From: Pasteurellaceae bacterium RH1A
GTDB lineage: Bacteria; Pseudomonadota; Gammaproteobacteria; Enterobacterales; Pasteurellaceae
Length of the DNA stretch: 64,000 nt
Reading direction: 5' to 3'
NCBI GenBank assembly: GCA_012221805.1
Contig: CP015195.1
Span: 1,597,771 to 1,661,770 of the forward strand
In this document: positions 7,047 through 15,811 of the stretch, piece after piece
Position numbering within the stretch: the stretch's first letter is position 1
How the letters are laid out: each line of letters begins with the position of its first letter
Notes under the pieces: generated by a model
Seen by the model: only the letters and a program-made list of their open reading frames with translations
Told to the model about the DNA's origin: nothing
Databases searched by the model: none
Translations under genes and position numbers: made by a program

Positions 7047-7946
7047 ATGTACGCACTTGAAATCAAACAACTGGTCAAGCAATACCCCCGAGGGGTTCAG
7101 GCGGTCAAAGGCATTGATTTGACTGTTGAAGATGGGGATTTTTACGCCCTCCTAGGCCACAATGGAGCGGGCAAGTCCACCACCATCGGGATTATTAGCT
7201 GCCTGGTCAATAAAACCAGCGGCTCGGTCAAGGTTTTTGGCTTTGACTTGGACAAGCAAAAAGTCCAATTAAAACAACAGATTGGCCTGGTGCCGCAGGA
7301 GTTTAACTTTAACCAGTTCGAGCAGGTTATTGATATCCTCATTTATCAGGCTGGCTATTATGGGATTGGCCGAAAAACAGCACTGGAGCGAGCCGAATAC
7401 TGGCTTAAGCGGCTGGAACTCTGGGAAAAACGCCATGCCCTGATTCGGGAACTGTCTGGCGGCATGAAGCGGCGGGTGATGATTGCCCGCGCCCTCATGC
7501 ACAACCCTCGCCTGCTGATTTTGGACGAGCCAACCGCTGGCGTGGACATTGAACTGCGCCGCTCCCTCTGGGATTTCTTGCGGGAGCTTAACCAACAAGG
7601 CACGACCATTATTCTGACCACTCACTATTTGGAAGAGGCCGAAAACCTTTGTCGCCATATTGGCATTATTCAAAACGGCAAATTGGTGGAAAACACCTCC
7701 ATGAAGGCTCTTTTAGCCAAACTGGAAAGTGAGACCTTTGTGCTAGATTTGGCCCAACATAAACCGCTTGTAATTGAGGATTACCCCCTTGAATGGCTGG
7801 ACGACACCACGATTGAGGTGGAAGTTCAGCGGGAGCAAGGGCTCAACAAGCTCTTCCAACAACTTAGCCAACAAGGTGCGGAGGTCTTGAGCCTACGCAA
7901 CAAGTCCAACCGCCTTGAAGAACTCTTTATGAAGATGAAAGATTGA
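7047..7946 (+). CDS. yadG: ABC transporter ATP-binding protein YadG
   Basis: 299 residues. Walker A GHNGAGKST (about 39-47), Q-loop PQEFNFN, signature LSGGMKRR, Walker B LLILDEP and the H-loop TTHYLEEAE are all present. It is very similar over its length to E. coli YadG, including the C-terminal segment LRNKSNRLEELF. It pairs with the ABC-2 permease whose gene starts one base after its stop. The complex is an inner-membrane exporter of unknown substrate. Only 9 nt separate it from dnaX, so it is likely cotranscribed. Confidence 0.93.
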   Translation: MYALEIKQLVKQYPRGVQAVKGIDLTVEDGDFYALLGHNGAGKSTTIGIISCLVNKTSGSVKVFGFDLDKQKVQLKQQIGLVPQEFNFNQFEQVIDILIYQAGYYGIGRKTALERAEYWLKRLELWEKRHALIRELSGGMKRRVMIARALMHNPRLLILDEPTAGVDIELRRSLWDFLRELNQQGTTIILTTHYLEEAENLCRHIGIIQNGKLVENTSMKALLAKLESETFVLDLAQHKPLVIEDYPLEWLDDTTIEVEVQREQGLNKLFQQLSQQGAEVLSLRNKSNRLEELFMKMKD

Positions 7947-7947
7947 T

Positions 7948-8712
7948 ATGCAAAACTGGATCGGATTTTATACACTGGCCATCAAAGAGGCCAAACGGGT
8001 ACTTCGGATCTGGCGCCAAACCTTGGTTCCACCTATGATCACCACCACCCTCTACTTCCTGATTTTCGGCACCTTGATAGGCAAGCGGATCGGCGAGATG
8101 AACGGGGTCAGCTATATGCAGTTTATCGCCCCAGGCCTGATTATGATGTCGGCCATCACGGCCTCCTACACCAACACGGCCTCCTCCTTCTTCCTCAGCA
8201 AGTTTGTGCGTAACATTGAAGAAATGCTGGTTTCGCCCCTTTCCACCCATACCCTCATTTGGGGTTACATTGCAGGCAGCATCACCCGTGGCGGCCTGGT
8301 GGGGATCTTGGTCACCCTGATTACCTTGAGCTTTGTGGACTACCAGATCCATTCCTGGCTTATCATCAACGCCGTTATGCTCCTGACCATCATCACCTTT
8401 GCCCTGGGCGGCCTGATCAACGCCGTCTTTGCCCGCAATTTTGACGACATCGGCATCATCCCCACCTTTGTGCTGACACCACTGACCTACCTGGGCGGGG
8501 TCTTCTACTCTATCTCGCTTCTACCTGATTTTTGGCAGTCAGTCTCCAAATTCAACCCCATTGTTTATATGATTAACGGCTTCCGCTATGGCTTTTTAGG
8601 CCAAAGCGATGTGGATATTGTTTATACCTTTGCCGTGCTGGGTGTGTTTTTTGTGATTTTATATAGTATTGCCTACCGCTTGATTGAAAAGGGTGTGGGG
8701 TTGAGATCCTAG
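7948..8712 (+). CDS. yadH: ABC-2 type permease YadH
   Basis: 254 residues with about six membrane helices. The ABC-2 signatures RIWRQTLVPPMITTTLYFLIFG and FVLTPLTYLGGVFYS...NPIVYMINGFRYGF match E. coli YadH closely. It is the membrane partner of the preceding ATPase; the substrate is unknown. It is followed by a short tandem repeat, palindromic repeat D1 and a bidirectional terminator. Confidence 0.93.
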   Translation: MQNWIGFYTLAIKEAKRVLRIWRQTLVPPMITTTLYFLIFGTLIGKRIGEMNGVSYMQFIAPGLIMMSAITASYTNTASSFFLSKFVRNIEEMLVSPLSTHTLIWGYIAGSITRGGLVGILVTLITLSFVDYQIHSWLIINAVMLLTIITFALGGLINAVFARNFDDIGIIPTFVLTPLTYLGGVFYSISLLPDFWQSVSKFNPIVYMINGFRYGFLGQSDVDIVYTFAVLGVFFVILYSIAYRLIEKGVGLRS

Positions 8713-8724
8713 GATTATTGGTAA

Positions 8725-8760
8725 TTTGAGTACTTTGAGTACTTTGAGTACTTTGAGTAC
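8725..8760 (+). repeat. Four tandem copies of a 9-mer
   Basis: TTTGAGTAC is repeated four times exactly, just after the yadH stop and before palindromic repeat D1. It is intergenic and non-coding. The copy number is probably variable between strains. Confidence 0.9.
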
Positions 8761-8767
8761 TAAATTG

Positions 8768-8886
8768 CCCCCCTCCGCCTTCGGCACCTCCCCCGCAAGC
8801 GGGTGGAGGGAAGTTTCATCAATATTTTGTATAACTTTCGCTCCCTCCGCTTGCGGGGGGAGCTGCCCGAAGGGCTGAGGGGGGAG
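8768..8886. repeat. Palindromic repeat, family D (copy D1)
   Basis: About 119 bp with outer arms CCCCTCCGCCTTCGG... and ...CCGAAGGGCTGAGGGG and inner arms around CCCCCGCAAGCGG / CCGCTTGCGGGGG. The whole unit, loop included, recurs in reverse orientation at 16910-17030. Confidence 0.85.
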
Positions 8887-8926
8887 TATCAATCCTCCTA
8901 GAACTTGCAAAAAACCAGAAAAAAAC

Positions 8927-8957
8927 AACCGCTTGTAGATCTACAAGCGGTTTCTTT
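8927..8957. terminator. Bidirectional terminator from inverted uptake sites
   Basis: A perfect 26-bp palindrome, AACCGCTTGTAGA and its complement (8927-8952), is flanked by A-rich DNA on the left and TTTCTTTTT on the right. It lies between the convergent genes yadH and dsbB and can terminate both. Confidence 0.8.
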
Positions 8958-8975
8958 TTGGGTCTTTTTTGCAAA

Positions 8976-9512
8976 TTAACGGAAGAGATCCCGTTGTTTG
9001 CTTCTGATGGCCTTAAACTGGCTAATCAACATTAAGCCCAAGACCAAAATATAGGCTCCAAAAACCACGATCAGCCATTGGGCCATGGAAAAGCCTAGGA
9101 ATTGCCATTCCACCTTGCTGCACATACCGCCTGCCTCAAAGACGCTAGGCAGCCATTCATTGAGCGGCAGGGTTGAAGGGAAATCGACCTTAATGGGGCA
9201 TTGGTTCCAAGGGGAGGGGTTAAGTTGGTAGTCGGTATGCTTGAGGGCAAGCGATAGGCCTTTAATGGCGCCAAATAAGCCTAGGGCCAGGGCCAGCCAG
9301 CGGATAATGAGCCAGCGGGGGGCAATTAGGCCAATCAGGCCTGCCCCCAGGACAGCAAATAAGGCTAGGCGTTCATAAATACACATCACACAAGGCACCA
9401 GCCCCATGCCGTGTTGGAAATAAAGGGCGGTGGCCTCAAGGGCAGCAGCACTGACGACCAGCAGGAACCAGCTGCTGCGCTGCATTGAAATTTGTTTGAA
9501 AAAACCTAGCAT
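8976..9512 (-). CDS. dsbB: Disulfide bond formation protein DsbB
   Basis: 178 residues with four membrane helices. It reoxidises periplasmic DsbA and passes electrons to quinone. The two redox cysteine pairs are visible: CVMC at about 41-44 in the first periplasmic loop, and Cys104 (NQCPI) with Cys131 (GGMCSK) in the second. It stands 13 nt downstream of nhaB on the same strand, so the two are probably cotranscribed. Confidence 0.95.
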   Translation of the reverse strand: MLGFFKQISMQRSSWFLLVVSAAALEATALYFQHGMGLVPCVMCIYERLALFAVLGAGLIGLIAPRWLIIRWLALALGLFGAIKGLSLALKHTDYQLNPSPWNQCPIKVDFPSTLPLNEWLPSVFEAGGMCSKVEWQFLGFSMAQWLIVVFGAYILVLGLMLISQFKAIRSKQRDLFR

Positions 9513-9525
9513 AATTCTTTCCTTC

Positions 9526-11067
9526 TTAACGCATAATTAACCAGCCCCAAGACCCCATCAAGGAGGTAATACTCGGCAAAATACATTCCACACCAATAAA
9601 GCCAACCAGGGCTAATACAATGGTGTAAGGCAGGGCCATATAGGCCATTTTACCATAAGAAAGGCGAATAAGGGGCGCCAATGAAGACGTTAAGAGAAAG
9701 AGGAAGGCAGCCTGGCCATTCGGGGTGGCAACCGATGGCAGGTTGGTGCCAGTGTTAATGGCCACGGCAATTAAGTCGAACTGTTCACGGCTAATCACGC
9801 CACTGGTCAGGGCGGTTTTGGCTTCGTTGATGTAAACCGTGCCAACAAAAACGTTATCTGAAATGGCAGACAGAAGGCCGTTAAAGATATAGAACAGGGC
9901 CAGTTGTGAGCTTGGTTCAGAAGACAGGACGAAATTGATGATCGGTTCAAATAATTTCAGGTCGATGATAACCGCCACAATGGAGAAGAAAACCACCAAG
10001 AGAGCCGTAAAAGGCAGGGATTCTTGGAAGGCCTTGCCGATGGCGTGTTCATCCGTTACGCCACAGAAGGCGGTGCAGATGATGATGATGGTTAGGCCGA
10101 TAATGCCCACATCTGCCAAATGTAGGGCCAAGCCGATAATGAGCCAGATGCCCGCAATGGCTTGCACAATCAAGCGGAAGCGATCTTGCTGGGTCATTTT
10201 TTGCTCTCTGGAAATATTATAGCGGGCTAAAACCAGCCAAACTTTACGAGGCAAGCGGTCACCATAGCCGAATAATTTGTATTTTTCTAGTAAGTAGCAG
10301 GTGGCCACGCCGCAAATAAAGACAGGCACACTGACAGGCGCTACCCGCAGCAAGAACTCGCCAAAACTCCAACTGGCCTGTTCGGCAATGATCAGGTTTT
10401 GCGGCTCGCCTACCATGGTCATCACCCCACCCAGGGCGCTACCCACAGCAGCGTGCATAAGTAGGCTGCGTAAAAAGCCACGGAACTGCTCTAAGACCTG
10501 CTTGTTGGTGATGATCTGTTCATCATTGGTGATGTCAGTCGAATCCTCAAAATTTTTGCCTGAGGCCACCTTGTGATAGACCCCATAAAAGCCCATGCCT
10601 ACGCTGATGATAACCGCAATTACCGTTAGGGCATCAAGGAAGGCGGAAAGAAAAGCGGCACTCAAACAGAAGGCTAGGGAAAGGGTCTTTTTAGAATGGA
10701 TACTTATGATGAGCTTGGTAAAGAGGTGGAGTAAGAGTTGCTTCATAAAGAAAATACCTGCCACCATAAACATCAAGAGCAAGATAACCTCAAAATTGGC
10801 CATAATTTCTTCTTTAATGTGATGTGGACTGGTCATCCCAATCACCACGGCCTCAATGGCCAATAAACCGCCTGGTTGGAGGGGGTAGCATTTGAGTGCC
10901 ATGGCCAGGGTAAAAATAAATTCGGCTACCAAAACCCAGCCAGCGAGAAAGGGATCCACAAAGAAAAATAGTAAAGGATTGACAATTAAAAAGGCAATAA
11001 TGGCCAATTTATACCATTCAGGCGTATTGCCCAGAAAGGTTTTAAACATCACATTAAACGATGACAC
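9526..11067 (-). CDS. nhaB: Na+/H+ antiporter NhaB
   Basis: 513 residues, about twelve membrane helices, aligned in my reading with E. coli NhaB along its length: [61 protein letters not shown] and [17 protein letters not shown]. It exports sodium in exchange for protons at the inner membrane. It is divergent from fadR, as in E. coli, and is followed by dsbB in a likely operon. Confidence 0.95.
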   Translation of the reverse strand: MSSFNVMFKTFLGNTPEWYKLAIIAFLIVNPLLFFFVDPFLAGWVLVAEFIFTLAMALKCYPLQPGGLLAIEAVVIGMTSPHHIKEEIMANFEVILLLMFMVAGIFFMKQLLLHLFTKLIISIHSKKTLSLAFCLSAAFLSAFLDALTVIAVIISVGMGFYGVYHKVASGKNFEDSTDITNDEQIITNKQVLEQFRGFLRSLLMHAAVGSALGGVMTMVGEPQNLIIAEQASWSFGEFLLRVAPVSVPVFICGVATCYLLEKYKLFGYGDRLPRKVWLVLARYNISREQKMTQQDRFRLIVQAIAGIWLIIGLALHLADVGIIGLTIIIICTAFCGVTDEHAIGKAFQESLPFTALLVVFFSIVAVIIDLKLFEPIINFVLSSEPSSQLALFYIFNGLLSAISDNVFVGTVYINEAKTALTSGVISREQFDLIAVAINTGTNLPSVATPNGQAAFLFLLTSSLAPLIRLSYGKMAYMALPYTIVLALVGFIGVECILPSITSLMGSWGWLIMR

Positions 11068-11234
11068 AGTCTATACTCCAAAAATAAACATTAATATCGT
11101 GATTGTAATATAGATTAGATTAAACGATAATAGCGTGAACTGCTTTAGAGTAATAAGTTTTTGATATTTGTTAAATACGTCACACTTTTTTAAATTATTC
11201 GCTGAAACTTTAATCAGACCATGGAATGTTTGTA

Positions 11235-11954
11235 ATGGATAAATCACCTATTTTAAAAGCCCAAAGCCCAGCCGCCCTTGCCGAAGAATACATCATCAAG
11301 AGCATTTGGAACCAGCACTTCCCAGCAGGTTCAGACCTGCCAGCCGAGCGTGATTTGGCCGATAAAATAGGCGTGACCCGCACCACCCTGCGAGAGGTTT
11401 TACAGCGTTTGGCTCGAGATGGCTGGCTGCAAATCCAACACGGCAAGGCCACCAAGGTTAATAATATTTGGGAAACAGCTGGCCCCAATTTAATTGAAAC
11501 CTTGATCCAACTAAACCCCAGCTCTGCCGCCCTGATTGTGGGCGATGTGGTTTCCCTCCGCACCCGAATGTCTGAATACTACATCACTGAAGCCATCAAA
11601 CACAACCAAGCCGACAGCCTCCGCCTCTTTGAAAAATTAGACCAATTAGAAGACAACCCCGAAGCCTATATGGAATTTGACTGGTTTATCTTCCGTCAAT
11701 TTACCTTTATTGCCAATAAACCTGTTTATGGCCTTATCTTTAACACCTTCAAGGGCCTTTATAAACGGGTCAGCTCGGTCTATTTCCAAAAGCCTGAAGC
11801 CCGCCGCATCAACCTCAAATTCTACAAGGAACTGCGTGAAATCTGTCAAACCGGCCAATATCAACGGGTCTCCCCCGCCATTCTAGCCAACCGCCAAGAA
11901 TGCCTGCACCTTTGGGCGGAGTTGTTGCCTAAGTTGTCGGAATTGTTTGAATAA
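11235..11954 (+). CDS. fadR: Fatty acid metabolism regulator FadR
   Basis: About 239 residues. An N-terminal GntR winged helix is clear (PAERDLADKIGVTRTTLREVLQRLARDGWLQIQHGKATKVNNIWE), followed by the all-helical acyl-CoA-binding domain. It represses fatty acid degradation and activates synthesis genes such as fabA/fabB until long-chain acyl-CoA releases it from DNA. I prefer the ATG at 11235 (GGA ten bases upstream) over the one at 11226, which has no ribosome site. It is divergent from nhaB. Confidence 0.94.
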   Translation: MDKSPILKAQSPAALAEEYIIKSIWNQHFPAGSDLPAERDLADKIGVTRTTLREVLQRLARDGWLQIQHGKATKVNNIWETAGPNLIETLIQLNPSSAALIVGDVVSLRTRMSEYYITEAIKHNQADSLRLFEKLDQLEDNPEAYMEFDWFIFRQFTFIANKPVYGLIFNTFKGLYKRVSSVYFQKPEARRINLKFYKELREICQTGQYQRVSPAILANRQECLHLWAELLPKLSELFE

Positions 11955-11963
11955 TTAATTGCA

Positions 11964-12060
11964 CCTAGCACGAGCCGTGCTAGGTTATTTATTTGAGCCA
12001 CGCTGTGGCTCCAAGCCGTGGAACGGCTTATATAAATAACCCCATACGGCTCGTATGGGG
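11964..12060. repeat. Palindromic repeat, family B (copy B1)
   Basis: Four palindromes in a row: 11964-11984 (CCTAGCACG...), 11995-12011 (GAGCCACGCTGTGGCTC), 12013-12029 (AAGCCGTGGAACGGCTT) and 12040-12060 (CCCCATACG...). The same four-part unit recurs in reverse orientation at 41814-41911 and 55421-55518. It may also terminate fadR. Confidence 0.85.
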
Positions 12061-12105
12061 TTATTCTTAGATAGCATAATCAAAAAATACTATTTCTTAC
12101 CCCTA

Positions 12106-12294
12106 GATGGCGCCAGCCTCTAGGCTGGTGCCGCAGACCTCTCGAACAAAAAGGCACCAGCGAGGACGCTGGCGCCATCATTTTTGCTTTAAAACTTCCC
12201 TGTAAAATTCAAGCACCCTAGATGGCGCCAGCCTCCAGGCTGGTGCCGCAGACCTCTCGAACAAAAAGGCACCAGCGAAGACGCTGGCGCCATC
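12106..12294. repeat. Two tandem family-A repeats (A2, A3)
   Basis: Two copies, 12106-12179 and 12221-12294, start 115 bp apart. They have 27-bp arms GATGGCGCCAGCC... / ...GGCTGGCGCC-type and identical 20-bp loops starting GCAGACCTC, so one arose from the other by a local duplication. They fill the fadR-leuA spacer just before the leuA stop and could act as its terminator. Confidence 0.85.
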
Positions 12295-12304
12295 ATAAAT
12301 CCTC

Positions 12305-13843
12305 TTACTTCTTCTTCAAACCCGCCACTCGCTGGGAGCGGTAAATGGCATTGATGGCGTGGATAAGGGCTCGGGCTGAGCTTTCCACGATGTCGGTTGC
12401 TAGGCCCACGCCGTGGAACTTACGGCCCTCGTGTTCCACCACAATGTCCACCTGGCCTAGGGCCTCAGCACCTTCGCCTTTAGCAGTGAGGTTGTAGTGG
12501 GACATGGTTAGCTCAAGACCAGTCAAGTCCATCAAGGCATTGTAGGTGGCATCTACTGGGCCGTTGCCGCCGACAGATACCTTGCTCAGTTTCTGGCCGT
12601 CTAATTCCACCTGCACAAAGGCGGTGGCTGGAAATTCGCTGGCTACGTTGGCGGAAAGTTTATCTAGCACTAGGCGGTCTTCATCGCCCTGCTGCATATC
12701 AATAAAGGCTAGGGCTTCTAGGTCATAGTCAAAAACCTGGCCTTTCTTGTCGGCCAGTTTTAAGAAGGCTTCATAGAGCTTGTCTAAATCGTAATCGGCC
12801 TCAGTGTAGCCCATATCGGCCATATGGCCTTTCACGGCAGCGCGGCCTGAACGGGCAGTCAGATTGAGTTTCTCTTTCTTCAAGCCAATGGTTTCAGGCG
12901 ACATAATTTCGTAGGTATTTTTGTGTTTGAGCATACCATCTTGATGGATACCTGAAGAATGGGCAAAAGCGTTGGAGCCAACAATGGCCTTATTGGGCTG
13001 AATTGGCATATTGCAGAGCTGGCTGACCATCTGGCTAACACGATGGATTTCCTGGGTGTTAATGCGGGTGTCAATGCCAAAAAGTTCTTGGCGGGTTTTA
13101 ATGGCCATTACAACCTCTTCCAAGGCCGTGTTGCCCGCCCGTTCACCGATACCGTTGATGGTACATTCAATCTGTCTAGCCCCGTTTTGCACCGCAGTCA
13201 GTGAATTGGCCGTTGCCATACCTAAATCGTTGTGGCAGTGAACAGAAATTACCGCCTTATCAATGTTTGGCACACGGTTACGCACCTCTTTGATAATATT
13301 GCCGTATTCACTTGGCAGGCAGTAGCCCACGGTGTCAGGAATGTTTACTGTAGTCGCACCCGCAGAAATAGCCGCTTCCACAATACGGCAGATGTTATCA
13401 ATACCTGTTCTGCCCGCATCTTCGCAGGAAAACTCCACATCATCAGTATAGTTTCTGGCTCGCTTAACGGAAGCGACAGCCATTGCGACTACATCATCAA
13501 AGGAACGTTTGAGCTTGGCTTCTACATGGAGGGCGGAGCTGGCGATAAAGGTGTGGATACGGAAGGCTTCGGCCACCTTGAGGGCTTCATAGGCGGCATC
13601 AATGTCCTTGTCCACCGCACGGGAGAGGGCGGCAACCCGGCTGTTTTTGATATGTTGGGCAATGGTGCGAACTGACTCAAAATCGCCTGCCGAAGAAACA
13701 GGAAAGCCGACTTCCATCACATCCACCCCCAGGCGTTCAAGGGCCAGGGCGATTTGCAGTTTTTCTTTCACGGTCAAACTGGCCTTTAGGGACTGCTCGC
13801 CATCACGTAGGGTGGTATCAAAAATAATCACGTTGTTGCTCAT
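12305..13843 (-). CDS. leuA: 2-isopropylmalate synthase
   Basis: 512 residues. It condenses acetyl-CoA with 2-ketoisovalerate, the first step of leucine synthesis. The TIM-barrel start [23 protein letters not shown], the metal site [12 protein letters not shown] and the GIGERAGN motif are present, and the C-terminal third is the LeuA dimer domain that binds leucine for feedback control. leuCDB are not adjacent. Upstream on the same strand lie repeat C1, an attenuator and a leucine-rich leader peptide, so expression is controlled by leucyl-tRNA supply. Confidence 0.96.
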   Translation of the reverse strand: MSNNVIIFDTTLRDGEQSLKASLTVKEKLQIALALERLGVDVMEVGFPVSSAGDFESVRTIAQHIKNSRVAALSRAVDKDIDAAYEALKVAEAFRIHTFIASSALHVEAKLKRSFDDVVAMAVASVKRARNYTDDVEFSCEDAGRTGIDNICRIVEAAISAGATTVNIPDTVGYCLPSEYGNIIKEVRNRVPNIDKAVISVHCHNDLGMATANSLTAVQNGARQIECTINGIGERAGNTALEEVVMAIKTRQELFGIDTRINTQEIHRVSQMVSQLCNMPIQPNKAIVGSNAFAHSSGIHQDGMLKHKNTYEIMSPETIGLKKEKLNLTARSGRAAVKGHMADMGYTEADYDLDKLYEAFLKLADKKGQVFDYDLEALAFIDMQQGDEDRLVLDKLSANVASEFPATAFVQVELDGQKLSKVSVGGNGPVDATYNALMDLTGLELTMSHYNLTAKGEGAEALGQVDIVVEHEGRKFHGVGLATDIVESSARALIHAINAIYRSQRVAGLKKK

Positions 13844-13884
13844 AGGGATCCTCTCTTAATATAAATTCGACCTCTCAGCTTATT

Positions 13885-14043
13885 CCCTCCCCCGCTTGCG
13901 GGGAGGGTTAGGGAGGGGGATTGCAACGAAGTTGCAAGAAAACATTACATAGCAAGCGGGGCAAAAATCTCAAAATTTTGCAAAACCATACTTTGCCTGT
14001 CGGCAAATCCCCCACCCTAGCCCTCCCCGCAAGCGGGGGAGGG
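13885..14043. repeat. Palindromic repeat pair, family C (C1)
   Basis: Inverted outer arms of the type CCCTCCCCCGCTTGCGGGGAG (13885-13918) and its complement (about 14008-14043), with an internal uptake site AGCAAGCGGGGCAAAAA and TTTGCAAA-like sequence. It lies in the untranslated leader between the leu attenuator and leuA. Related copies are at 31561-31725 and 41757-41960. Confidence 0.8.
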
Positions 14044-14066
14044 AATTGGAGAGTGGAGGCTTCAAA

Positions 14067-14090
14067 TAAAAAAGCCCGCAAGGTGCGGGC
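14067..14090 (-). terminator. leu attenuator terminator
   Basis: On the minus strand GCCCGCA and TGCGGGC form a GC-rich stem (14074-14090) followed by TTTTTTATTTG. The leader segment GGTGCG, inside the last codons of leuL, is complementary to CGCACC of the terminator's 5' arm, so a ribosome stalled at the leucine codons upstream would leave GGTGCG free to act as an antiterminator. Confidence 0.8.
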
Positions 14091-14123
14091 AAATATGGAT
14101 AGTCAATTTCTTTTCCTCACCAC

Positions 14124-14186
14124 TTAACCACGCACCGAGGTACGCAAGGTCAGAAGCAGGAGGAGGGAAGAAATACGTGTTACCAT
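14124..14186 (-). CDS. leuL: leu operon leader peptide
   Basis: A 20-residue frame with ATG at 14184-14186 and TAA at 14124-14126. Residues 8-12 are five consecutive leucines (CTC CTC CTG CTT CTG) and a sixth follows at 14. Its position between a good promoter and a terminator-antiterminator pair, upstream of leuA, identifies it as the attenuation leader. The ribosome site is weak, as is usual for short leaders. Confidence 0.85.
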   Translation of the reverse strand: MVTRISSLLLLLTLRTSVRG

Positions 14187-14225
14187 TGTCTTGTGTGTGT
14201 TTGCATATGTTTTAATGTGGGAGCT

Positions 14226-14253
14226 ATATTACCGCTTAAAAAAGCCCTGTCAA
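14226..14253 (-). promoter_or_regulatory. leuL-leuA promoter
   Basis: TTGACA (14248-14253) and TAATAT (14226-14231) on the minus strand with a 16-bp spacer, about 35 nt before the leuL start. Near-consensus. Confidence 0.7.
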
Positions 14254-14371
14254 TAGCATTTTATATTAAAAGCAAACGTTTAACTGGCCATTTCCCTTTT
14301 CACAAAAAGATTTTATTTTTCATAAAAACCCTTTTGCGAGATTTTATGCTAATTTATTTAATCCTTATGGC

Positions 14372-14403
14372 AAAAATCTGCCTCTTTTAGACAAAAGGCA
14401 GAT
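14372..14403 (-). terminator. thiB terminator
   Basis: ATCTGCCT (14376-14383) pairs with AGGCAGAT (14396-14403) and is followed on the minus strand by TTTTTGCC, just past the thiB stop. It marks thiB as the last gene of its transcript, so thiP and thiQ do not follow. Confidence 0.75.
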
Positions 14404-14425
14404 GTTAATTTTTTGTGAAAATTTT

Positions 14426-15403
14426 TTATTTACTGACCGCTTGCTGCCAGGTATTTGACCATTCCTTAATCACTTCTGGACTTGGCTGGCTGAATTTCAG
14501 CGCTGGATAAGTCGGGAGGGTTTTAAAGAGCGGATCGGCCTGGCTGCTCACCACAGGCTTCATCACATTATTAAAGGAGATGATTTTTTGAGCTTCTGGG
14601 CTTTGTAGGAAGGTCAGGAACTGACGGGCCAATTCAGGCTGCTTGCTGGTTTTGGTGATGGCAGCCACTTCAATTTGTGCCAAATGGCCCTCTTCAAAGC
14701 TGGCGGCAACATAGTCCTGGCTTTGTTCGTGCCACTGATGGTAGAGCGGTGAGGTGCTGTAGCTTAGCACTAAATCCGATTCGCCCTTGAGAAAGGCCCC
14801 ATAGGTTTCCGACCAGCCCTTGCCCACGGTAACGGTATGTTTTGCAAGTTTTTGCCAGGCCTGGGCCGCTTGTGAGCCATAGACTGTATTGACCCAATAG
14901 AGCAAGCCCCGGCCAACCGTGCTGGTGCGGGGGTCTTGGTAGATGACCTTCAGATCTTGGCGTTCAACCAGCTCTTTGAGGCTTTTTGGTGGGTTGGTTA
15001 GCTTGGTTTTATTGTAAATAAAGGCAAATTCTCCGTAGTCGTAGGGGTAGAAGGTCGGGTTGATCCAGGCTTCTGGCAGTTCGGCCTGGCTGCTTAGGCC
15101 ATGCTCAACAAATAATCCTGATTTTTCCGCCTCGCCCATGGCGAAATTATCCAGGCCCAACATCACGTCCGCCTTGGTTTTCTTGCCCTCTAGGCGAATG
15201 CGGTTGAACATGGTAATCCCATCTTCAAAGGGCATAAATTTCAGATCGCACTTGCATTGGGCTTCAAAAAGCGGTTCAAGTTGCGGGGCTGGGCCGTATT
15301 TGGAGGTGAAGGAGTCGTAGGTGTAAACGGTTAAGGTGGGTTGGCTGGCAAATGCACTTGTGGCAAGAGCAAGGCTTGAAAGCACGAATAAAGAGCGTTT
15401 CAT
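14426..15403 (-). CDS. thiB: Thiamine ABC transporter substrate-binding protein
   Basis: 325 residues with a Sec signal peptide (MKRSLFVLSSLALATSAFA). The mature protein begins LTVYTYDSFTSKYGPAP and contains FEDGITMFNRIRLEG and YDYGEFAFIYN, as in the periplasmic thiamine/TMP/TPP-binding protein ThiB (TbpA). A TPP riboswitch upstream on the same strand supports the substrate. The permease and ATPase genes thiPQ, normally next, are absent: a terminator and then the leu leader follow. The partner genes must be elsewhere. Confidence 0.93.
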   Translation of the reverse strand: MKRSLFVLSSLALATSAFASQPTLTVYTYDSFTSKYGPAPQLEPLFEAQCKCDLKFMPFEDGITMFNRIRLEGKKTKADVMLGLDNFAMGEAEKSGLFVEHGLSSQAELPEAWINPTFYPYDYGEFAFIYNKTKLTNPPKSLKELVERQDLKVIYQDPRTSTVGRGLLYWVNTVYGSQAAQAWQKLAKHTVTVGKGWSETYGAFLKGESDLVLSYSTSPLYHQWHEQSQDYVAASFEEGHLAQIEVAAITKTSKQPELARQFLTFLQSPEAQKIISFNNVMKPVVSSQADPLFKTLPTYPALKFSQPSPEVIKEWSNTWQQAVSK

Positions 15404-15438
15404 GGTGTGTTCCTTCTAAAGTAAAAAATGGGTGAGCT

Positions 15439-15505
15439 GTAGGGAGGGCATCCCTGCCCACCATTTCATATTCCTTTGAACGGTGGGCAGGGATGCCCAC
15501 CCTAC
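15439..15505. repeat. Palindromic repeat, family E (copy E1)
   Basis: 24-bp arms GTAGGGAGGGCATCCCTGCC... (15439-15462) and the complement (15482-15505), one mismatch, 19-bp loop. It lies between the TPP aptamer and the thiB start, where the riboswitch expression platform should be. A second copy is at 25629-25696. Confidence 0.85.
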
Positions 15506-15543
15506 ATCAATAATTTAGAAGGATTTAAAACAGAAAAAGCACT

Positions 15544-15618
15544 GTCTCAAATCCCTACGCTGATGCTAATCAGATCAGGTTCTATGGGTATTTCTCAGCT
15601 TGCGCACCCCATTGAGAA
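15544..15618 (-). promoter_or_regulatory. TPP riboswitch (THI element)
   Basis: On the minus strand the conserved TPP-aptamer blocks occur in order: GGGGTGC, GCTGAGA, ATACCC, GAACCTGATCTG, TTAGCATCAGCGTAGGGA. They are closed by a P1 stem TTCTCAA / TTGAGA (15612-15617 with 15545-15550). It should switch thiB off when thiamine pyrophosphate is plentiful. Confidence 0.95.
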
Positions 15619-15671
15619 CGCCACATTGTAAATAAAATGTAAACAAACCACAAGAAAATTTCCGCAACCGT

Positions 15672-15699
15672 TTGCTTTTCTGGCAAAAACCTTTATACT
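15672..15699 (+). promoter_or_regulatory. Promoter of the candidate small RNA
   Basis: TTGCTT (15672-15677), a 16-bp spacer and TATACT (15694-15699). It faces away from thiB. The predicted start is near 15706. Confidence 0.55.
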
Positions 15700-15705
15700 A
15701 GGCAC

Positions 15706-15797
15706 CCGTTTGTTCAACGGGAAAATAAGATGAAACACGCTAAAGACACCAAATTTTCACAGCCAAGCCTTGCTATCCGAGGCTTGGCTATTTTTTT
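15706..15797 (+). ncRNA. Candidate small RNA with 27-codon micro-ORF
   Basis: From the predicted start the transcript would hold a hairpin CCCGTT/AACGGG (about 15705-15720), the micro-ORF 15730-15813 (27 residues beginning MKHAKDTKFSQPSLAIRGLA; AATAAG before the ATG), and a 10-bp perfect terminator stem (15761-15770 with 15780-15789) with TTTTTTT. The stop codon lies beyond the terminator, so the ORF is either unused or acts as a leader for the amidohydrolase gene. I do not recognise the RNA. Confidence 0.45.
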
Positions 15798-15811
15798 ATT
15801 TTCCCCTTATT

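Noticed and set aside
12106..12294. Family-A pairs as insertion-sequence ends
   Set aside because: There is no transposase between the arms and the whole unit is about 74 bp; they are short palindromic repeats.
13885..14043. Family-C palindrome as the leu attenuator itself
   Set aside because: A proper terminator with a T-run and a complementary leader strand lies upstream at 14067-14090; C1 has no T-run and recurs at unrelated loci.
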